This document shows positions 41,488-50,059 of a stretch of 64,000 nt of DNA, piece by piece (position 1 is the first letter of the stretch; each line of letters starts with the position of its first letter). This DNA is from Lysinibacter cavernae (GTDB taxonomy: Bacteria > Actinomycetota > Actinomycetes > Actinomycetales > Microbacteriaceae). Below the pieces are notes generated by a model, which was not told the origin of the DNA, did not search any database, and saw only the letters and a list, made by a program, of their open reading frames with translations. The stretch covers positions 1,527,838 through 1,591,837 of the forward strand of contig NZ_JAAMOX010000001.1 in assembly GCF_011758565.1 (NCBI RefSeq), read 5' to 3'. The translations under genes and the position numbers were made by a program.

Positions 41488-41955
41488 GTGAGCCAGACAC
41501 CAGCAGTCACCGCAGTTGATCGTGGCAAGCAGCAGGTCGCACGAACAGCCGTCATCGCCTGCGAGCCTCACGAGCTATTTGAGCTGCTCGTCGACCCGCA
41601 CCGGCACCTCGAGATCGACGGCTCAGGGAGCGTTGGCACCGCCGTCAGCGGACCAAACCGACTCTCGGTCGGAGACACCTTCTCCGTCGAGATGAAACAG
41701 GCAGGCGTCCCCTACAAAATCACCAGCACGGCCACAACTATCACGCCAGACCGGGTCGTGGAATGGCAGCATCCCGGTGGGCACCACTGGCGTTGGGAAT
41801 TCGAGCCGGTTGACGGCGGAACGAGGGTCACCGAAATCTTCGACTACCGTGACGCCAAGGCGCCCTGGTTCCTCACGCTACTTCTGCAGCCACGGATGAA
41901 TGCAAAAGGCATCGAGTCAACCCTCGACGGGCTGCAGAAGCGCTTCGCCAGCTAA
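41488..41955 (+). CDS. SRPBCC (START-like) family protein
   Basis: A 155-aa cytosolic protein. The pattern RTAVIACEPHELFELLVDPHRHLEIDGSG, GDTFSVEMKQAGVPYKITSTATTITPDRVVEWQHPGGHHWRWEFEPVDGGTRVTEIFDYR, and the C-terminal helix GIESTLDGLQKRFAS is the SRPBCC/polyketide-cyclase-like fold that binds hydrophobic ligands. The ligand is unknown. GTG 41488 follows AAGGA. Confidence 0.85.
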   Translation: MSQTPAVTAVDRGKQQVARTAVIACEPHELFELLVDPHRHLEIDGSGSVGTAVSGPNRLSVGDTFSVEMKQAGVPYKITSTATTITPDRVVEWQHPGGHHWRWEFEPVDGGTRVTEIFDYRDAKAPWFLTLLLQPRMNAKGIESTLDGLQKRFAS

Positions 41956-42082
41956 TCCGGCACCAGCGCTTCTTCCGCTCGTCACGACCGAGGTGTTTTC
42001 CCTGGTGATCCGACTATTGCCCCGCCTGCAACCAAGCCCGGCCTTACTAGCCCGCTGACGGTACACAACGTAGCATCAGACT

Positions 42083-42442
42083 ATGGATATTCTGCATAAC
42101 GTTCTGCTGGTCTTGCACTTTATCGGCATCGGTTCGCTGCTTGGCGGATTCATGACCCAGATGAAGCAGCTCAAGCCGGGAACCGCAGTGGTCAATGCCG
42201 CAATGTTCCACGGCGCGCTCACCATGCTCGTCTCCGGCCTGCTTCTGGTCGCAACGACATACATGTCTGGCGAGGGCGACTACGTCAACAACGCGAAGAT
42301 CGGCGTCAAACTCGCCATCCTGATCGTGATCTCGGTTCTCGTAATCATCAACCGCAAAAAGGCAACCGTGCCCTCCGGCGTGATCGGTGCCATCGGCGGC
42401 CTGACCGTCGTCAACATCATCCTGGCCGTGTTCTGGAAGTAA
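42083..42442 (+). CDS. Small four-TM membrane protein, probably leaderless
   Basis: A 119-aa protein with four hydrophobic segments (VLLVLHFIGIGSLLGGFM, MFHGALTMLVSGLLLVATTY, LAILIVISVLVIINRKKA, GVIGAIGGLTVVNIILAVFW), resembling small conserved actinobacterial membrane proteins of unknown function. TAGCAT ends 6 nt before ATG 42083. A strong bidirectional terminator follows at 42460. Confidence 0.7.
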   Translation: MDILHNVLLVLHFIGIGSLLGGFMTQMKQLKPGTAVVNAAMFHGALTMLVSGLLLVATTYMSGEGDYVNNAKIGVKLAILIVISVLVIINRKKATVPSGVIGAIGGLTVVNIILAVFWK

Positions 42443-42459
42443 CTTCCGAATCGTTCAGC

Positions 42460-42498
42460 AAAAAACGCCCCAAACCTCATTGGTTTGGGGCGTTTTTT
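42460..42498. terminator. Bidirectional intrinsic terminator
   Basis: A perfect 17-bp stem aaaaaacgccccaaacc / ggtttggggcgtttttt with a 5-nt loop and T-runs on both strands. It sits between convergent genes (42442 plus and 42608 minus). Confidence 0.92.
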
Positions 42499-42607
42499 AT
42501 TGACTCGATAGCGGTGGGATGCGTTCGGCACCGGATGCGTTCAACTCCGACGGGTCCACCACCGGATGCGTGAGCCCAACGACTCGCATCCCGGTTGCGG
42601 TTCGGCG

Positions 42608-43084
42608 CTACTCCCCCAGGTGCTTGCGGGCCGACATTGCGCGATCTGCCTCGCGCTTATCCTGGCGCTCACGAAGTGCGTGGCGCTTGTCGTACTCTTT
42701 TTTACCCTTCGCAACCGCAAGCTCAACCTTTGCGTTGCCGTCGAGGAAATAGATGCGCAGCGGAATAAGCGTGTACCCGCCCTCGCGCGTCTTCTGGGCA
42801 AGCTTCTCGATCTCGTGCTTATGCAGCAGCAGCTTGCGCTTGCGGCGGGTGGCATGGTTATTCCACGTGCCGTTGAAGTATTCGGGAATATGCACGGCAT
42901 CCAGCCAAACCTCACCGAACTCCACAAAGGCGTAACCGTCAACGAGCGAGGCACGTCCCTGGCGCAGCGACTTGACCTCGGTTCCGCGAAGCACCATTCC
43001 GGCCTCGTAGGTGTCCTCGATCAGGTAGTCGTGCCGAGCTTTGCGGTTGGTCGCGACAATCTTCTCGCCGATCTCCTTCGGCAT
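42608..43084 (-). CDS. smpB: SsrA-binding protein SmpB
   Basis: A 158-aa oligonucleotide-binding-fold protein. It has [70 protein letters not shown], and a basic C-terminal tail ([22 protein letters not shown]) that inserts into the mRNA channel. It binds tmRNA (encoded at 26006) for trans-translation. It lies downstream of ftsX in the usual actinobacterial order prfB-ftsE-ftsX-smpB, separated here by about 200 bp. Confidence 0.97.
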   Translation of the reverse strand: MPKEIGEKIVATNRKARHDYLIEDTYEAGMVLRGTEVKSLRQGRASLVDGYAFVEFGEVWLDAVHIPEYFNGTWNNHATRRKRKLLLHKHEIEKLAQKTREGGYTLIPLRIYFLDGNAKVELAVAKGKKEYDKRHALRERQDKREADRAMSARKHLGE

Positions 43085-43282
43085 CCTCGTCCTCCTGATC
43101 GTGACGGTTGAATGTGTGGCCGACTCGCGGCCAAGTGAACGCCCAGCTCAGAAGGCAGGGCAGCGTATCAGCCTAGCAGGAAACACCGAGGAGACAAGGA
43201 TGGCCCCAACCAAGCGTTCCCGAAGCGCCGCTGAGGCGGCAACCGTTCGCGCTGGCAGGGGCCATCGTTGTGAGGCGTTTGC

Positions 43283-44197
43283 CTAGACCTTCAGGTAGCG
43301 GGTAATCGCGACCTTGGCGGCAAATCCAGACAGAATGATGCCGAGCCCAATCAGTATCGGCGGCACCACAAGCGCCTGGGCCGTGGTGATGTACGACGTA
43401 AACGGAACATTGACCGCCAAGAAGCCCTGGATAAAGAACTCAACGATTCCGACGGTTGCAACGCTCGCCAACACCGCCCCGAGCAACGCCGAGATAATGC
43501 CCTCAAGAATGAACGGGGTTTGGATGAACCGGTTCGACGCACCAACAAGGCGCATGATGCCGATCTCCCTTCGGCGAGAGAACGCCGACAACCGGATGGT
43601 TGTTGAGATGAGCAGCACAGCGGCAACAAGCATCAGACCGGCAATCGACAGCGCCGTGTAACTCGCCGCGTTGAGCACCGTAAAGATGCGGTCGAGCAGG
43701 CTCCGTTGGTCAGTCACGCTTTGCACGCCAGCGACACCGGCAAAGGTTTCCTGGATGACATCGGCCTGCGACGGGTCCTTGAGCTTGATCCAGAACGTTT
43801 GGTTCAGCTGCTCCGGCTTTGCGTAATCGGCGACAGGGTTGTCCTTGAACTGCTCAACAAAGTTGGCGTAGGCCTGGTCGTGGTCCTCGAAGAAGTACTC
43901 CTCGATAAACGGCTTGAGGGTGTCAGACTTGAGCTGGGCCTCAACGGCATCCAGCTGCTCCTGAGACGCGTCGGTTCCGTCACACGTTTCGGAGTTATCA
44001 AACTCGGTACACATGTAAATGGAAACCTGGGCCCTGTCGTACCAGAAGGTCTTCATCTGGTTGATCTGGAGCTGCAGCACCGCCGCGGTTCCCACAAACG
44101 TGAGCGACACAAAGGTCACCAGAACAACAGAAATCACCATGGAAAGGTTGCGGCGGAGTCCCTGCGCAACCTCGCTGAGAACGAGTGCGTATCTCAT
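43283..44197 (-). CDS. ftsX: Cell-division ABC permease FtsX
   Basis: A 304-aa protein. Cytoplasmic N-terminus, TM1 (LSMVISVVLVTFVSLTFVGTAAV), then a large extracellular loop with paired cysteines (MCTEFDNSETCDG), then three C-terminal TM helices (AGLMLVAAVLLISTTIRL, ILEGIISALLGAVLASVATVG, ALVVPPILIGLGIILSGFAAKVAI). With FtsE it forms the divisome complex that activates wall hydrolases through the extracellular loop. ATG overlaps the ftsE stop by 4 bp. Confidence 0.95.
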   Translation of the reverse strand: MRYALVLSEVAQGLRRNLSMVISVVLVTFVSLTFVGTAAVLQLQINQMKTFWYDRAQVSIYMCTEFDNSETCDGTDASQEQLDAVEAQLKSDTLKPFIEEYFFEDHDQAYANFVEQFKDNPVADYAKPEQLNQTFWIKLKDPSQADVIQETFAGVAGVQSVTDQRSLLDRIFTVLNAASYTALSIAGLMLVAAVLLISTTIRLSAFSRRREIGIMRLVGASNRFIQTPFILEGIISALLGAVLASVATVGIVEFFIQGFLAVNVPFTSYITTAQALVVPPILIGLGIILSGFAAKVAITRYLKV

Positions 44198-45189
44198 CGA
44201 ACCGGCCCCACATCCTGCTGGCCGTCCGCATCAGAGTCGTTGTCGCGGCGCAGCCTCTCGGCAAGCGCAGCGGTGTCGTTAAGCACGCTCATGTCAACAT
44301 CGTGCGGGGTCGCGGCGACCTCTGCCTGAATCATTTCGTCAATCGTTTCGGGGTAAGCGGCCTCGTAGGCCGCGAGCTGCTCCTGAGCGCTTGGCTCCTT
44401 GGCCGCGGTTGGCAGGGATTCTGCCGGGATGTTCGGCATCGCCTTGCCAGCGATGGTTGCGGCAGAACCGTCAGCAGCGTGGTCAGAAATGATCTGAACC
44501 GCGGCAGTGACGCCGTAGCCACCCTCAAGCTCGTCGCGAACGATCTGGCCCTCTGAGAGCTCAATCACGCGCTGCTGAAGCTGGTCAACAAAACCGGCCT
44601 CGTGCGTGGCCATGACGACGGTCGTGCCGCCTGCGTTAATGCGCTGGAGCAGCTGCATAATGCCCATGCTCGTGTTGGGGTCGAGGTTACCGGTCGGCTC
44701 GTCGGCAAGGAGGATAGCTGGCTTATTGACAATCGCGCGGGCGATAGCAACACGCTGCTGCTCACCACCGGAAAGTTCGTGCGGCATCCGCTTGGCCTTA
44801 TTGCTCAGGCCAACCATCTCAAGGGTGTCGGTGACGGCCTCCTGGATGAAGCCGCGGGATTTTCCGATCACCTGCAGGCTGAAGGCCACGTTGTCGTAGA
44901 CCGACTTATTGCCAAGCAACCGGAAGTCTTGAAAGACCACCCCAAGGTTGCGCCTGAAATACGGCACCTTGCGGTTCGAGATCGAGCCAAGATCTTGGCC
45001 GAGCACGTGAATCTTGCCGCCTGTCACGCGCTCTTCGCGCAGGATGAGCTGGAGGCAGCTGGACTTACCCGAGCCTGAGGCTCCCACAAGAAAGACAAAC
45101 TCGCCACGCTGAACGCGTAGGTTGATGTCACTCAGCGCGGGCTTCGCCGTACCCGGGTATTTCTTCGAGACGTTATCAAACCAAATCAT
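44194..45189 (-). CDS. ftsE: Cell-division ATP-binding protein FtsE
   Basis: A 331-aa ABC ATPase. Walker A GASGSGKS (36-43), signature [15 protein letters not shown], Walker [13 protein letters not shown] and H-loop MATHEAGF are all present. A C-terminal extension of about 100 acidic residues (from about 230) is typical of actinobacterial FtsE. It pairs with FtsX and is coupled to it by ATGA overlap. It controls septal peptidoglycan hydrolysis. Confidence 0.95.
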   Translation of the reverse strand: MIWFDNVSKKYPGTAKPALSDINLRVQRGEFVFLVGASGSGKSSCLQLILREERVTGGKIHVLGQDLGSISNRKVPYFRRNLGVVFQDFRLLGNKSVYDNVAFSLQVIGKSRGFIQEAVTDTLEMVGLSNKAKRMPHELSGGEQQRVAIARAIVNKPAILLADEPTGNLDPNTSMGIMQLLQRINAGGTTVVMATHEAGFVDQLQQRVIELSEGQIVRDELEGGYGVTAAVQIISDHAADGSAATIAGKAMPNIPAESLPTAAKEPSAQEQLAAYEAAYPETIDEMIQAEVAATPHDVDMSVLNDTAALAERLRRDNDSDADGQQDVGPVR

Positions 45190-45280
45190 GTCGTCACGAG
45201 CCTAGGCACGGGGCCACGGTTTGGCACGCCGACGCGCGGACGCTGAACTAATTGCCAGGTTTCCTGCCCCTGAGTTTCGG

Positions 45281-45336
45281 CGTAGTTTTGCCGGTTGGGC
45301 GTATCTTGCAAGATACGCCCAACCGGCAAAACTACG
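45281..45336. repeat. 56-bp perfect palindrome between prfB and ftsE
   Basis: The 28-bp arms are completely self-complementary around ttgcaa. It lies in the prfB-ftsE gap just after the ftsE start region on the plus strand. It could form a long hairpin in RNA or a cruciform in DNA. Confidence 0.9.
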
Positions 45337-45358
45337 CCCAACCGAACGAGAGTGAGGC

Positions 45359-46471
45359 CTAGGCTTCCACATCCTTCATGGAGCGCCAGCGGATGCCCTC
45401 AGAGATAAAGCAGTCGAGGTCACCGTCAAACACGGCCTGCGGGTTGTTAACCTCGTAGTTCGTGCGCAGATCCTTGACCATTTGATACGGCGCGAGCACG
45501 TAGCTGCGCATCTGATCGCCCCAACTCGCCGTGATGTTGCCGGCGAGCTCCTTCTTCTTCGCGTTCTCTTCTTCTCGGCGCTGCAAGAGCAACCGCGATT
45601 GAAGCACACGAAGGGCGGCGGCGCGGTTCTGAATCTGCGATTTCTCGTTCTGACAGCTCACCACGATGCCGGTCGGGATATGCGTGATGCGCACGGCAGA
45701 GTCGGTCGTGTTCACCGACTGGCCGCCTGGGCCTGACGAGCGGAACACATCCACTCGCATCTCGTTCTCAGGAATTTCGATCGATTCGGCCTGCTCGATA
45801 AGCGGCACCACCTCGACCGCGGCAAAGCTTGTCTGGCGCTTGCCAGCAGAGTTGAAGGGGCTCATCCGCACCAGGCGGTGCGTGCCGGCCTCAACAGAGA
45901 GCGTTCCGAAGGCGTAGGGAGCATCCACCTCAAATGTGGCCGACTTGATGCCAGCTTCTTCGGCGTAGCTTGTGTCAAGCACTCGCACCGGGTAGTTGTG
46001 CTGCTCGGCCCACCGAAGGTACATGCGCAGGAGCATTTCAGCAAAGTCTGCGGCGTCAACGCCACCGGCGCCGGCGCGAATCGTGACAACGGCCGCGCTC
46101 GGGTCGTACTCGCCGCTCAGCAACGTCTGCACCTCAAGGTCGCCCATGACCTTTTCGATGGCTTTCAGTTCTTGGCGGGCATCCTCAGCCGAGCCCTCGT
46201 CGCCCTCGTCGTTGGCGAGCTCGACAAGCACCTCAAGATCGTCAAGACGCTCTTCGATGCTGCGGATACGCTTGAGCTCGGTCTGCCGGTGGCTGAGCGC
46301 GCTCGTGATCTTCTGCGCGTTTTCGGTGTTGTTCCAGAGGTCTGGAACGGATGCCTGCTCTTCGAGGTCGGCGATCTCGCTGACGAGCCGGTCGACCCCA
46401 ACAACCGCCTTAATATCGGCGAACGTGGAGCGCAACGAGCTGATTTGGGCAGACAGATCAAAATCAAACAT
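45359..46471 (-). CDS. prfB: Peptide chain release factor 2
   Basis: A 370-aa class I release factor. The SPF tripeptide (204-206, [14 protein letters not shown]) identifies RF2 (UGA/UAA recognition), and [27 protein letters not shown] carries GGQ (249-251) for peptidyl-tRNA hydrolysis. The open frame is continuous from ATG 46471, so the autoregulatory frameshift of many RF2 genes is absent, as in other actinobacteria. First gene of the prfB-ftsE-ftsX-smpB group. Confidence 0.97.
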   Translation of the reverse strand: MFDFDLSAQISSLRSTFADIKAVVGVDRLVSEIADLEEQASVPDLWNNTENAQKITSALSHRQTELKRIRSIEERLDDLEVLVELANDEGDEGSAEDARQELKAIEKVMGDLEVQTLLSGEYDPSAAVVTIRAGAGGVDAADFAEMLLRMYLRWAEQHNYPVRVLDTSYAEEAGIKSATFEVDAPYAFGTLSVEAGTHRLVRMSPFNSAGKRQTSFAAVEVVPLIEQAESIEIPENEMRVDVFRSSGPGGQSVNTTDSAVRITHIPTGIVVSCQNEKSQIQNRAAALRVLQSRLLLQRREEENAKKKELAGNITASWGDQMRSYVLAPYQMVKDLRTNYEVNNPQAVFDGDLDCFISEGIRWRSMKDVEA

Positions 46472-46494
46472 AATCCGCCTAGCTTACCGCCCCT

Positions 46495-46570
46495 GAACCT
46501 GCATCTATTTGCGAGTATCTGCGCAAGAATCCGCTATTTGCAGCAGAAAGTCGCAAATAGATGCAGGTTC
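46495..46570. repeat. Long inverted repeat between prfB and aldehyde dehydrogenase
   Basis: Perfect 20-bp arms gaacctgcatctatttgcga (46495-46514) and tcgcaaatagatgcaggttc (46551-46570), with inner arms tctgc/gcaga. It lies just after the aldehyde dehydrogenase stop on the minus strand and before prfB, so it may terminate or process that message. Confidence 0.85.
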
Positions 46571-46580
46571 GGCGGGCGGG

Positions 46581-48017
46581 TTAGTCGCCGATGTAGGACA
46601 TCACGTGCTTGATGCGGGTGTAGTCCTCAAAGCCGTACATCGAGAGGTCCTTGCCGTAGCCGGAGTGCTTGAATCCACCGTGCGGCATCTCGGCAACCAA
46701 CGGGATGTGGGTATTGATCCACACACAACCAAAATCGAGTCGCTTCGCAAACCGCTGCGCTCGACCGTGATTGCTCGTCCATACCGAGGATGCGAGACCA
46801 TAGTTGACGTCGTTTGCCCAGGCAAGCGCCTGCGCATCGTCTGCGAACTTCTGCACGGTGATAACCGGCCCAAAGATCTCCTGCTGGATCGCCGCATCGT
46901 CTTGGTTGAGCCCGGTCACAACCGTCGCCTCATAGAAATATCCGACAGTGCCCTGACGCCGACCCCCGGTTTCTACCTTCGCGTAGGACGGCAGGCTATC
47001 GATAACCGCAGTCACCCGCTCTAGCTGAGCGGCGTTGTTCAGGGCGCCAAACAGGATGCCTTCGTCGTTTGGCGCTCCGGTCTTGGCGTTCTCCTTCGCG
47101 TAGGCCACAAGGGCAGACACAAATTCGTCGTGCACCGATTCGTGCACAAGCACGCGGGTGGCCGCGGTGCAGTCCTGCCCGGCGTTGAAGTATCCGGCAG
47201 TCGCGATGCCCTCGACGGCCTTCGGGATGTCGGCATCCGCAAACACGATTACCGGCGCCTTGCCACCAAGCTCAAGGTGCAGCCGCTTGAGATCTTCGGA
47301 GCCCGACTTGGCGACCTCAATACCGGCACGAACCGAGCCGGTGATCGAAATGAGCTGGGGCGTTGGATGCGCAACCATCGCTGCGCCCGTTGTGCGGTCG
47401 CCAAGCACAACGTTGAGCACGCCAGGCGGCAGAAACTCTGCCGCCACCTCGGCGAGCAGGAGCGTCGACAGTGGGGTCGTGTCGGAGGGCTTGAGTACGG
47501 TGGTGTTGCCGGCTGCAATTGCCGGCGCGAACTTCCATACCGCCATGTTGAGCGGGTAGTTCCACGGGGTGACCTGGCCAACAACCCCGATGGGTTCGCG
47601 GCGAATAACGGAGGTGTGGTCGGTCATATACTCGCCAGCTGCCCGCCCTTCGAGCAGCCGTGCGGCACCGGCAAAGAAGCGGATCTGGTCAACGGATGCC
47701 GAGATCTCGTCTTCGATAAGGGTTGGGCGGGGCTTTCCCGTATCCAATGATTCCGTGTCGGCAAATTCTTCGGCGCGAGCTTCCATCGCATCGGCGATGC
47801 GCAGCAGCGCGAGCTGGCGCTCGCCAGGAGTCGTTTCGCTCCACGCGTCGAAGGCTGCGTCGGCGGCCGCATAAGCGGCATCCACATCGGCCTCGTTCGA
47901 GACGGGAGAGAGGGCAATCACCTCTTCTGTTGCCGGGTTGTAGACGGGGAAGCTGTCCGTCGATCGTGAGGAAATAAAATCGCCATTGATAAAATTCTTG
48001 AGGAGTCGCTCAGTCAT
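46581..48017 (-). CDS. Aldehyde dehydrogenase, likely gamma-aminobutyraldehyde dehydrogenase
   Basis: A 478-aa NAD(P)-dependent ALDH. TPWNYPL, the catalytic Glu in LHLELGGK (about 249) and catalytic Cys in GQDCTAATRV (about 283) are present. Sequence details (ISSRSTDSFPVYNPATEEVIALSPVS and C-terminal FKHSGYGKDLSMYGFEDYTRIKHVM) match the PatD/Prr gamma-aminobutyraldehyde branch. The divergent Lrp regulator and class III aminotransferase support a putrescine-to-GABA route. I start at ATG 48017 (MTERLLKNF) where TAGTAT ends 7 nt upstream, instead of a TTG/ATG 18 nt earlier. Confidence 0.85.
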   Translation of the reverse strand: MTERLLKNFINGDFISSRSTDSFPVYNPATEEVIALSPVSNEADVDAAYAAADAAFDAWSETTPGERQLALLRIADAMEARAEEFADTESLDTGKPRPTLIEDEISASVDQIRFFAGAARLLEGRAAGEYMTDHTSVIRREPIGVVGQVTPWNYPLNMAVWKFAPAIAAGNTTVLKPSDTTPLSTLLLAEVAAEFLPPGVLNVVLGDRTTGAAMVAHPTPQLISITGSVRAGIEVAKSGSEDLKRLHLELGGKAPVIVFADADIPKAVEGIATAGYFNAGQDCTAATRVLVHESVHDEFVSALVAYAKENAKTGAPNDEGILFGALNNAAQLERVTAVIDSLPSYAKVETGGRRQGTVGYFYEATVVTGLNQDDAAIQQEIFGPVITVQKFADDAQALAWANDVNYGLASSVWTSNHGRAQRFAKRLDFGCVWINTHIPLVAEMPHGGFKHSGYGKDLSMYGFEDYTRIKHVMSYIGD

Positions 48018-48139
48018 GCCCACCATACTAAGCACTTCGTGGGCGCTTTACTACCCCTCACAAGCGAAAACAATAGGCTTTGTGTGCGAATTCAACGGAT
48101 TCCTTTGCGAATCATCGTTTTGAGTGCGAGAATCGCAGC

Positions 48140-48607
48140 ATGACAGTGCAGCCGAAGCCGACCAGTCTCGACGAAACCTCAAAAGCGATCATCGAGCAGC
48201 TCCAGGTGGATGGCCGGCGCTCCTACGCCGACATCGGGAAGGCCGTCGGCCTGAGCGAGGCCGCCGTCAGGCAGCGGGTGCAGAAACTCACCGACGCTGG
48301 CGTCATGCAAATTGTTGCGGTCACCGACCCTATGCAGCTTGGCTTTCACCGCCAAGCGATGATCGGCATCCGCGTCGCCGGCGACACCCGCTTGGTCGCC
48401 GACCAACTCGAGCAGATTCCCTCGGTCGACTACCTCGTGCTGACGGCAGGGTCGTTCGACATCATTATCGAGGTTGTCTGCGAGAGCGACTCCCACCTGA
48501 TCGAACTGCTCAACAACCAGATCCGCCTTCTCCCGGGCGTCGCATCCACAGAAACCTTTGTGTTTCTTGAACTCAGAAAACAGCTCTATAACTGGGGAAC
48601 TAGGTAA
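48140..48607 (+). CDS. Lrp/AsnC-family regulator
   Basis: A 155-aa protein. N-terminal HTH (LDETSKAIIEQLQVDGRRSYADIGKAVGLSEAAVRQRVQKLTDAGVMQIVAV) and C-terminal RAM ligand domain (IPSVDYLVLTAGSFDIIIEVVC ... ETFVFLELRKQLYNW). Start ATG 48140. It lies 2 bp upstream of the aminotransferase and is divergent from the aldehyde dehydrogenase, so it probably controls both in response to an amino acid or polyamine. Confidence 0.9.
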   Translation: MTVQPKPTSLDETSKAIIEQLQVDGRRSYADIGKAVGLSEAAVRQRVQKLTDAGVMQIVAVTDPMQLGFHRQAMIGIRVAGDTRLVADQLEQIPSVDYLVLTAGSFDIIIEVVCESDSHLIELLNNQIRLLPGVASTETFVFLELRKQLYNWGTR

Positions 48608-48609
48608 TT

Positions 48610-49986
48610 ATGAACTCGTTCAGATCAAACGAAACGCTGCAAAAGCAGGCAAAAGACCACCTCTGGATGCATTTCTCGCGCCAGTCCAGTCTTGACAGCC
48701 ACGACGTCCCCATCATCGTCAAGGGTGACGGACATCATATTTGGGACAACAACGGCAAGAAGTACTTCGACGGCCTTGCCGGCCTCTTTGTGGTGAATGC
48801 CGGCCACGGCCGAAAGCGCCTCGCGCAGGCCGCGGCAAAGCAAGCGGAGGAGCTCGCGTTCTTTCCGATCTGGTCGTACGCGCATCCGAGCGCCATCGAG
48901 CTGGCAGACCGGCTCGCCGACTATGCGCCCGGCGACCTCAATAAGGTTTTCTACTCAACCGGCGGCGGCGAGGCTGTCGAGACAGCGTTTAAGCTTGCCA
49001 AGTATTACTGGAAGCTGAAGGGAAAGCCCGGCAAGCACAAGGTCATCTCTCGCCAGGTTGCCTACCACGGCACACCGCACGGCGCACTAACGATCACGGG
49101 GCTCCCAGCGATCAAGGAGATGTTTGAGCCGCTCGTGCCAGGCGGCCTCCGCGTGCCAAACACTAACTTCTACCGGGCGCCGGAACACGGCGATAATCTC
49201 GAAGACTTCGGTCAGTGGGCGGCCAACCGAATCGAAGACCAGATCCTCGCAGAAGGACCAGACACGGTCGCGGCGGTGTTCCTTGAGCCGGTTCAGAACT
49301 CGGGTGGATGCTTCCCTCCGCCTCCCGGCTATTTCAAGCGGGTGCGAGAGATCTGCGATCAGTACGACGTGCTGCTTGTGAGCGACGAGGTTATTTGCGC
49401 GTTTGGCCGCGTTGGCGAGATTTTTGCCTGCAACGCCTACGGCTACGTGCCGGACATGATCACGTGCGCGAAGGGCATCACGAGCGGATACTCGCCGCTC
49501 GGGGCGACCATCATCAGCGACCGCATCTACGAGCCGTTCTCGAAGGGCGACACCACGTTTTACCACGGCTACACCTTTGGTGGACACCCCGTCTCAACCG
49601 CGGTTGCCCTCGAAAATCTTGACATTTTTGAGGAAGAGAAGCTGCCGGAACGCGTGCGGGAAAACTCGCCGCTGTTCCGGGCAGAACTCGAGAAGCTGCG
49701 CGACCTGCCTATCGTTGGCGATGTTCGAGGCGACGGCTACTTCTTTGGCATCGAACTCGTAAAAGATAAGGCGACAAAAGAGACGTTCAACGATGACGAG
49801 GCCGAGCGCCTTCTTCGCGGCTTCCTGTCTGGTGCCCTCTTTGATGCCGGGCTGTACTGCAGGGCTGACGATCGTGGAGACCCCGTCATCCAGCTCGCCC
49901 CGCCTCTGACCATCGGGCCGTCGGAGTTTGTTGAGATTGAGCAGATCCTCCGAGGCGTGCTGACCGAAGCCTGGACCAAGCTCTAA
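48610..49986 (+). CDS. Class III PLP aminotransferase, putrescine/omega-amino acid type
   Basis: A 458-aa fold type I aminotransferase. The PLP lysine is in CAKGITSGYSPLGA (about K288), with LVSDEVICAFGRVGE supplying the PLP-binding Asp and STGGGEAVETAFKLAKYYW near the phosphate-binding region. It resembles SpuC-type putrescine--pyruvate and omega-amino acid:pyruvate transaminases. With the divergent gamma-aminobutyraldehyde dehydrogenase it would convert putrescine to GABA via 4-aminobutanal. Donor specificity is inferred from context. Two bp after the Lrp gene. Confidence 0.88.
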   Translation: MNSFRSNETLQKQAKDHLWMHFSRQSSLDSHDVPIIVKGDGHHIWDNNGKKYFDGLAGLFVVNAGHGRKRLAQAAAKQAEELAFFPIWSYAHPSAIELADRLADYAPGDLNKVFYSTGGGEAVETAFKLAKYYWKLKGKPGKHKVISRQVAYHGTPHGALTITGLPAIKEMFEPLVPGGLRVPNTNFYRAPEHGDNLEDFGQWAANRIEDQILAEGPDTVAAVFLEPVQNSGGCFPPPPGYFKRVREICDQYDVLLVSDEVICAFGRVGEIFACNAYGYVPDMITCAKGITSGYSPLGATIISDRIYEPFSKGDTTFYHGYTFGGHPVSTAVALENLDIFEEEKLPERVRENSPLFRAELEKLRDLPIVGDVRGDGYFFGIELVKDKATKETFNDDEAERLLRGFLSGALFDAGLYCRADDRGDPVIQLAPPLTIGPSEFVEIEQILRGVLTEAWTKL

Positions 49987-50059
49987 GCGGTCGCGGGGTG
50001 CAAAAAGGCTCGTGGGGTGCGAAATTTCGCACCCCACGAGCCTTTTTGCGCCCCGCGAG
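49987..50059. repeat. Long palindromic element, copy 1
   Basis: A 66-bp hairpin (33-bp arms 49992-50024 and 50025-50057, one mismatch, no loop) lies between convergent genes. With flanks, 73 bp match the element at 54231-54303 with a single difference. Confidence 0.9.

Noticed and set aside
43201-43287. Possible 28-aa plus-strand ORF with GAGGAG ribosome site between smpB and ftsX
   Set aside because: It overlaps the ftsX 3' end on the other strand, has a composition biased to Ala/Arg and no supporting promoter; too weak to list.
45359-46471. Programmed frameshift in prfB
   Set aside because: The frame is continuous from ATG 46471 with no early in-frame TGA, so none is needed.
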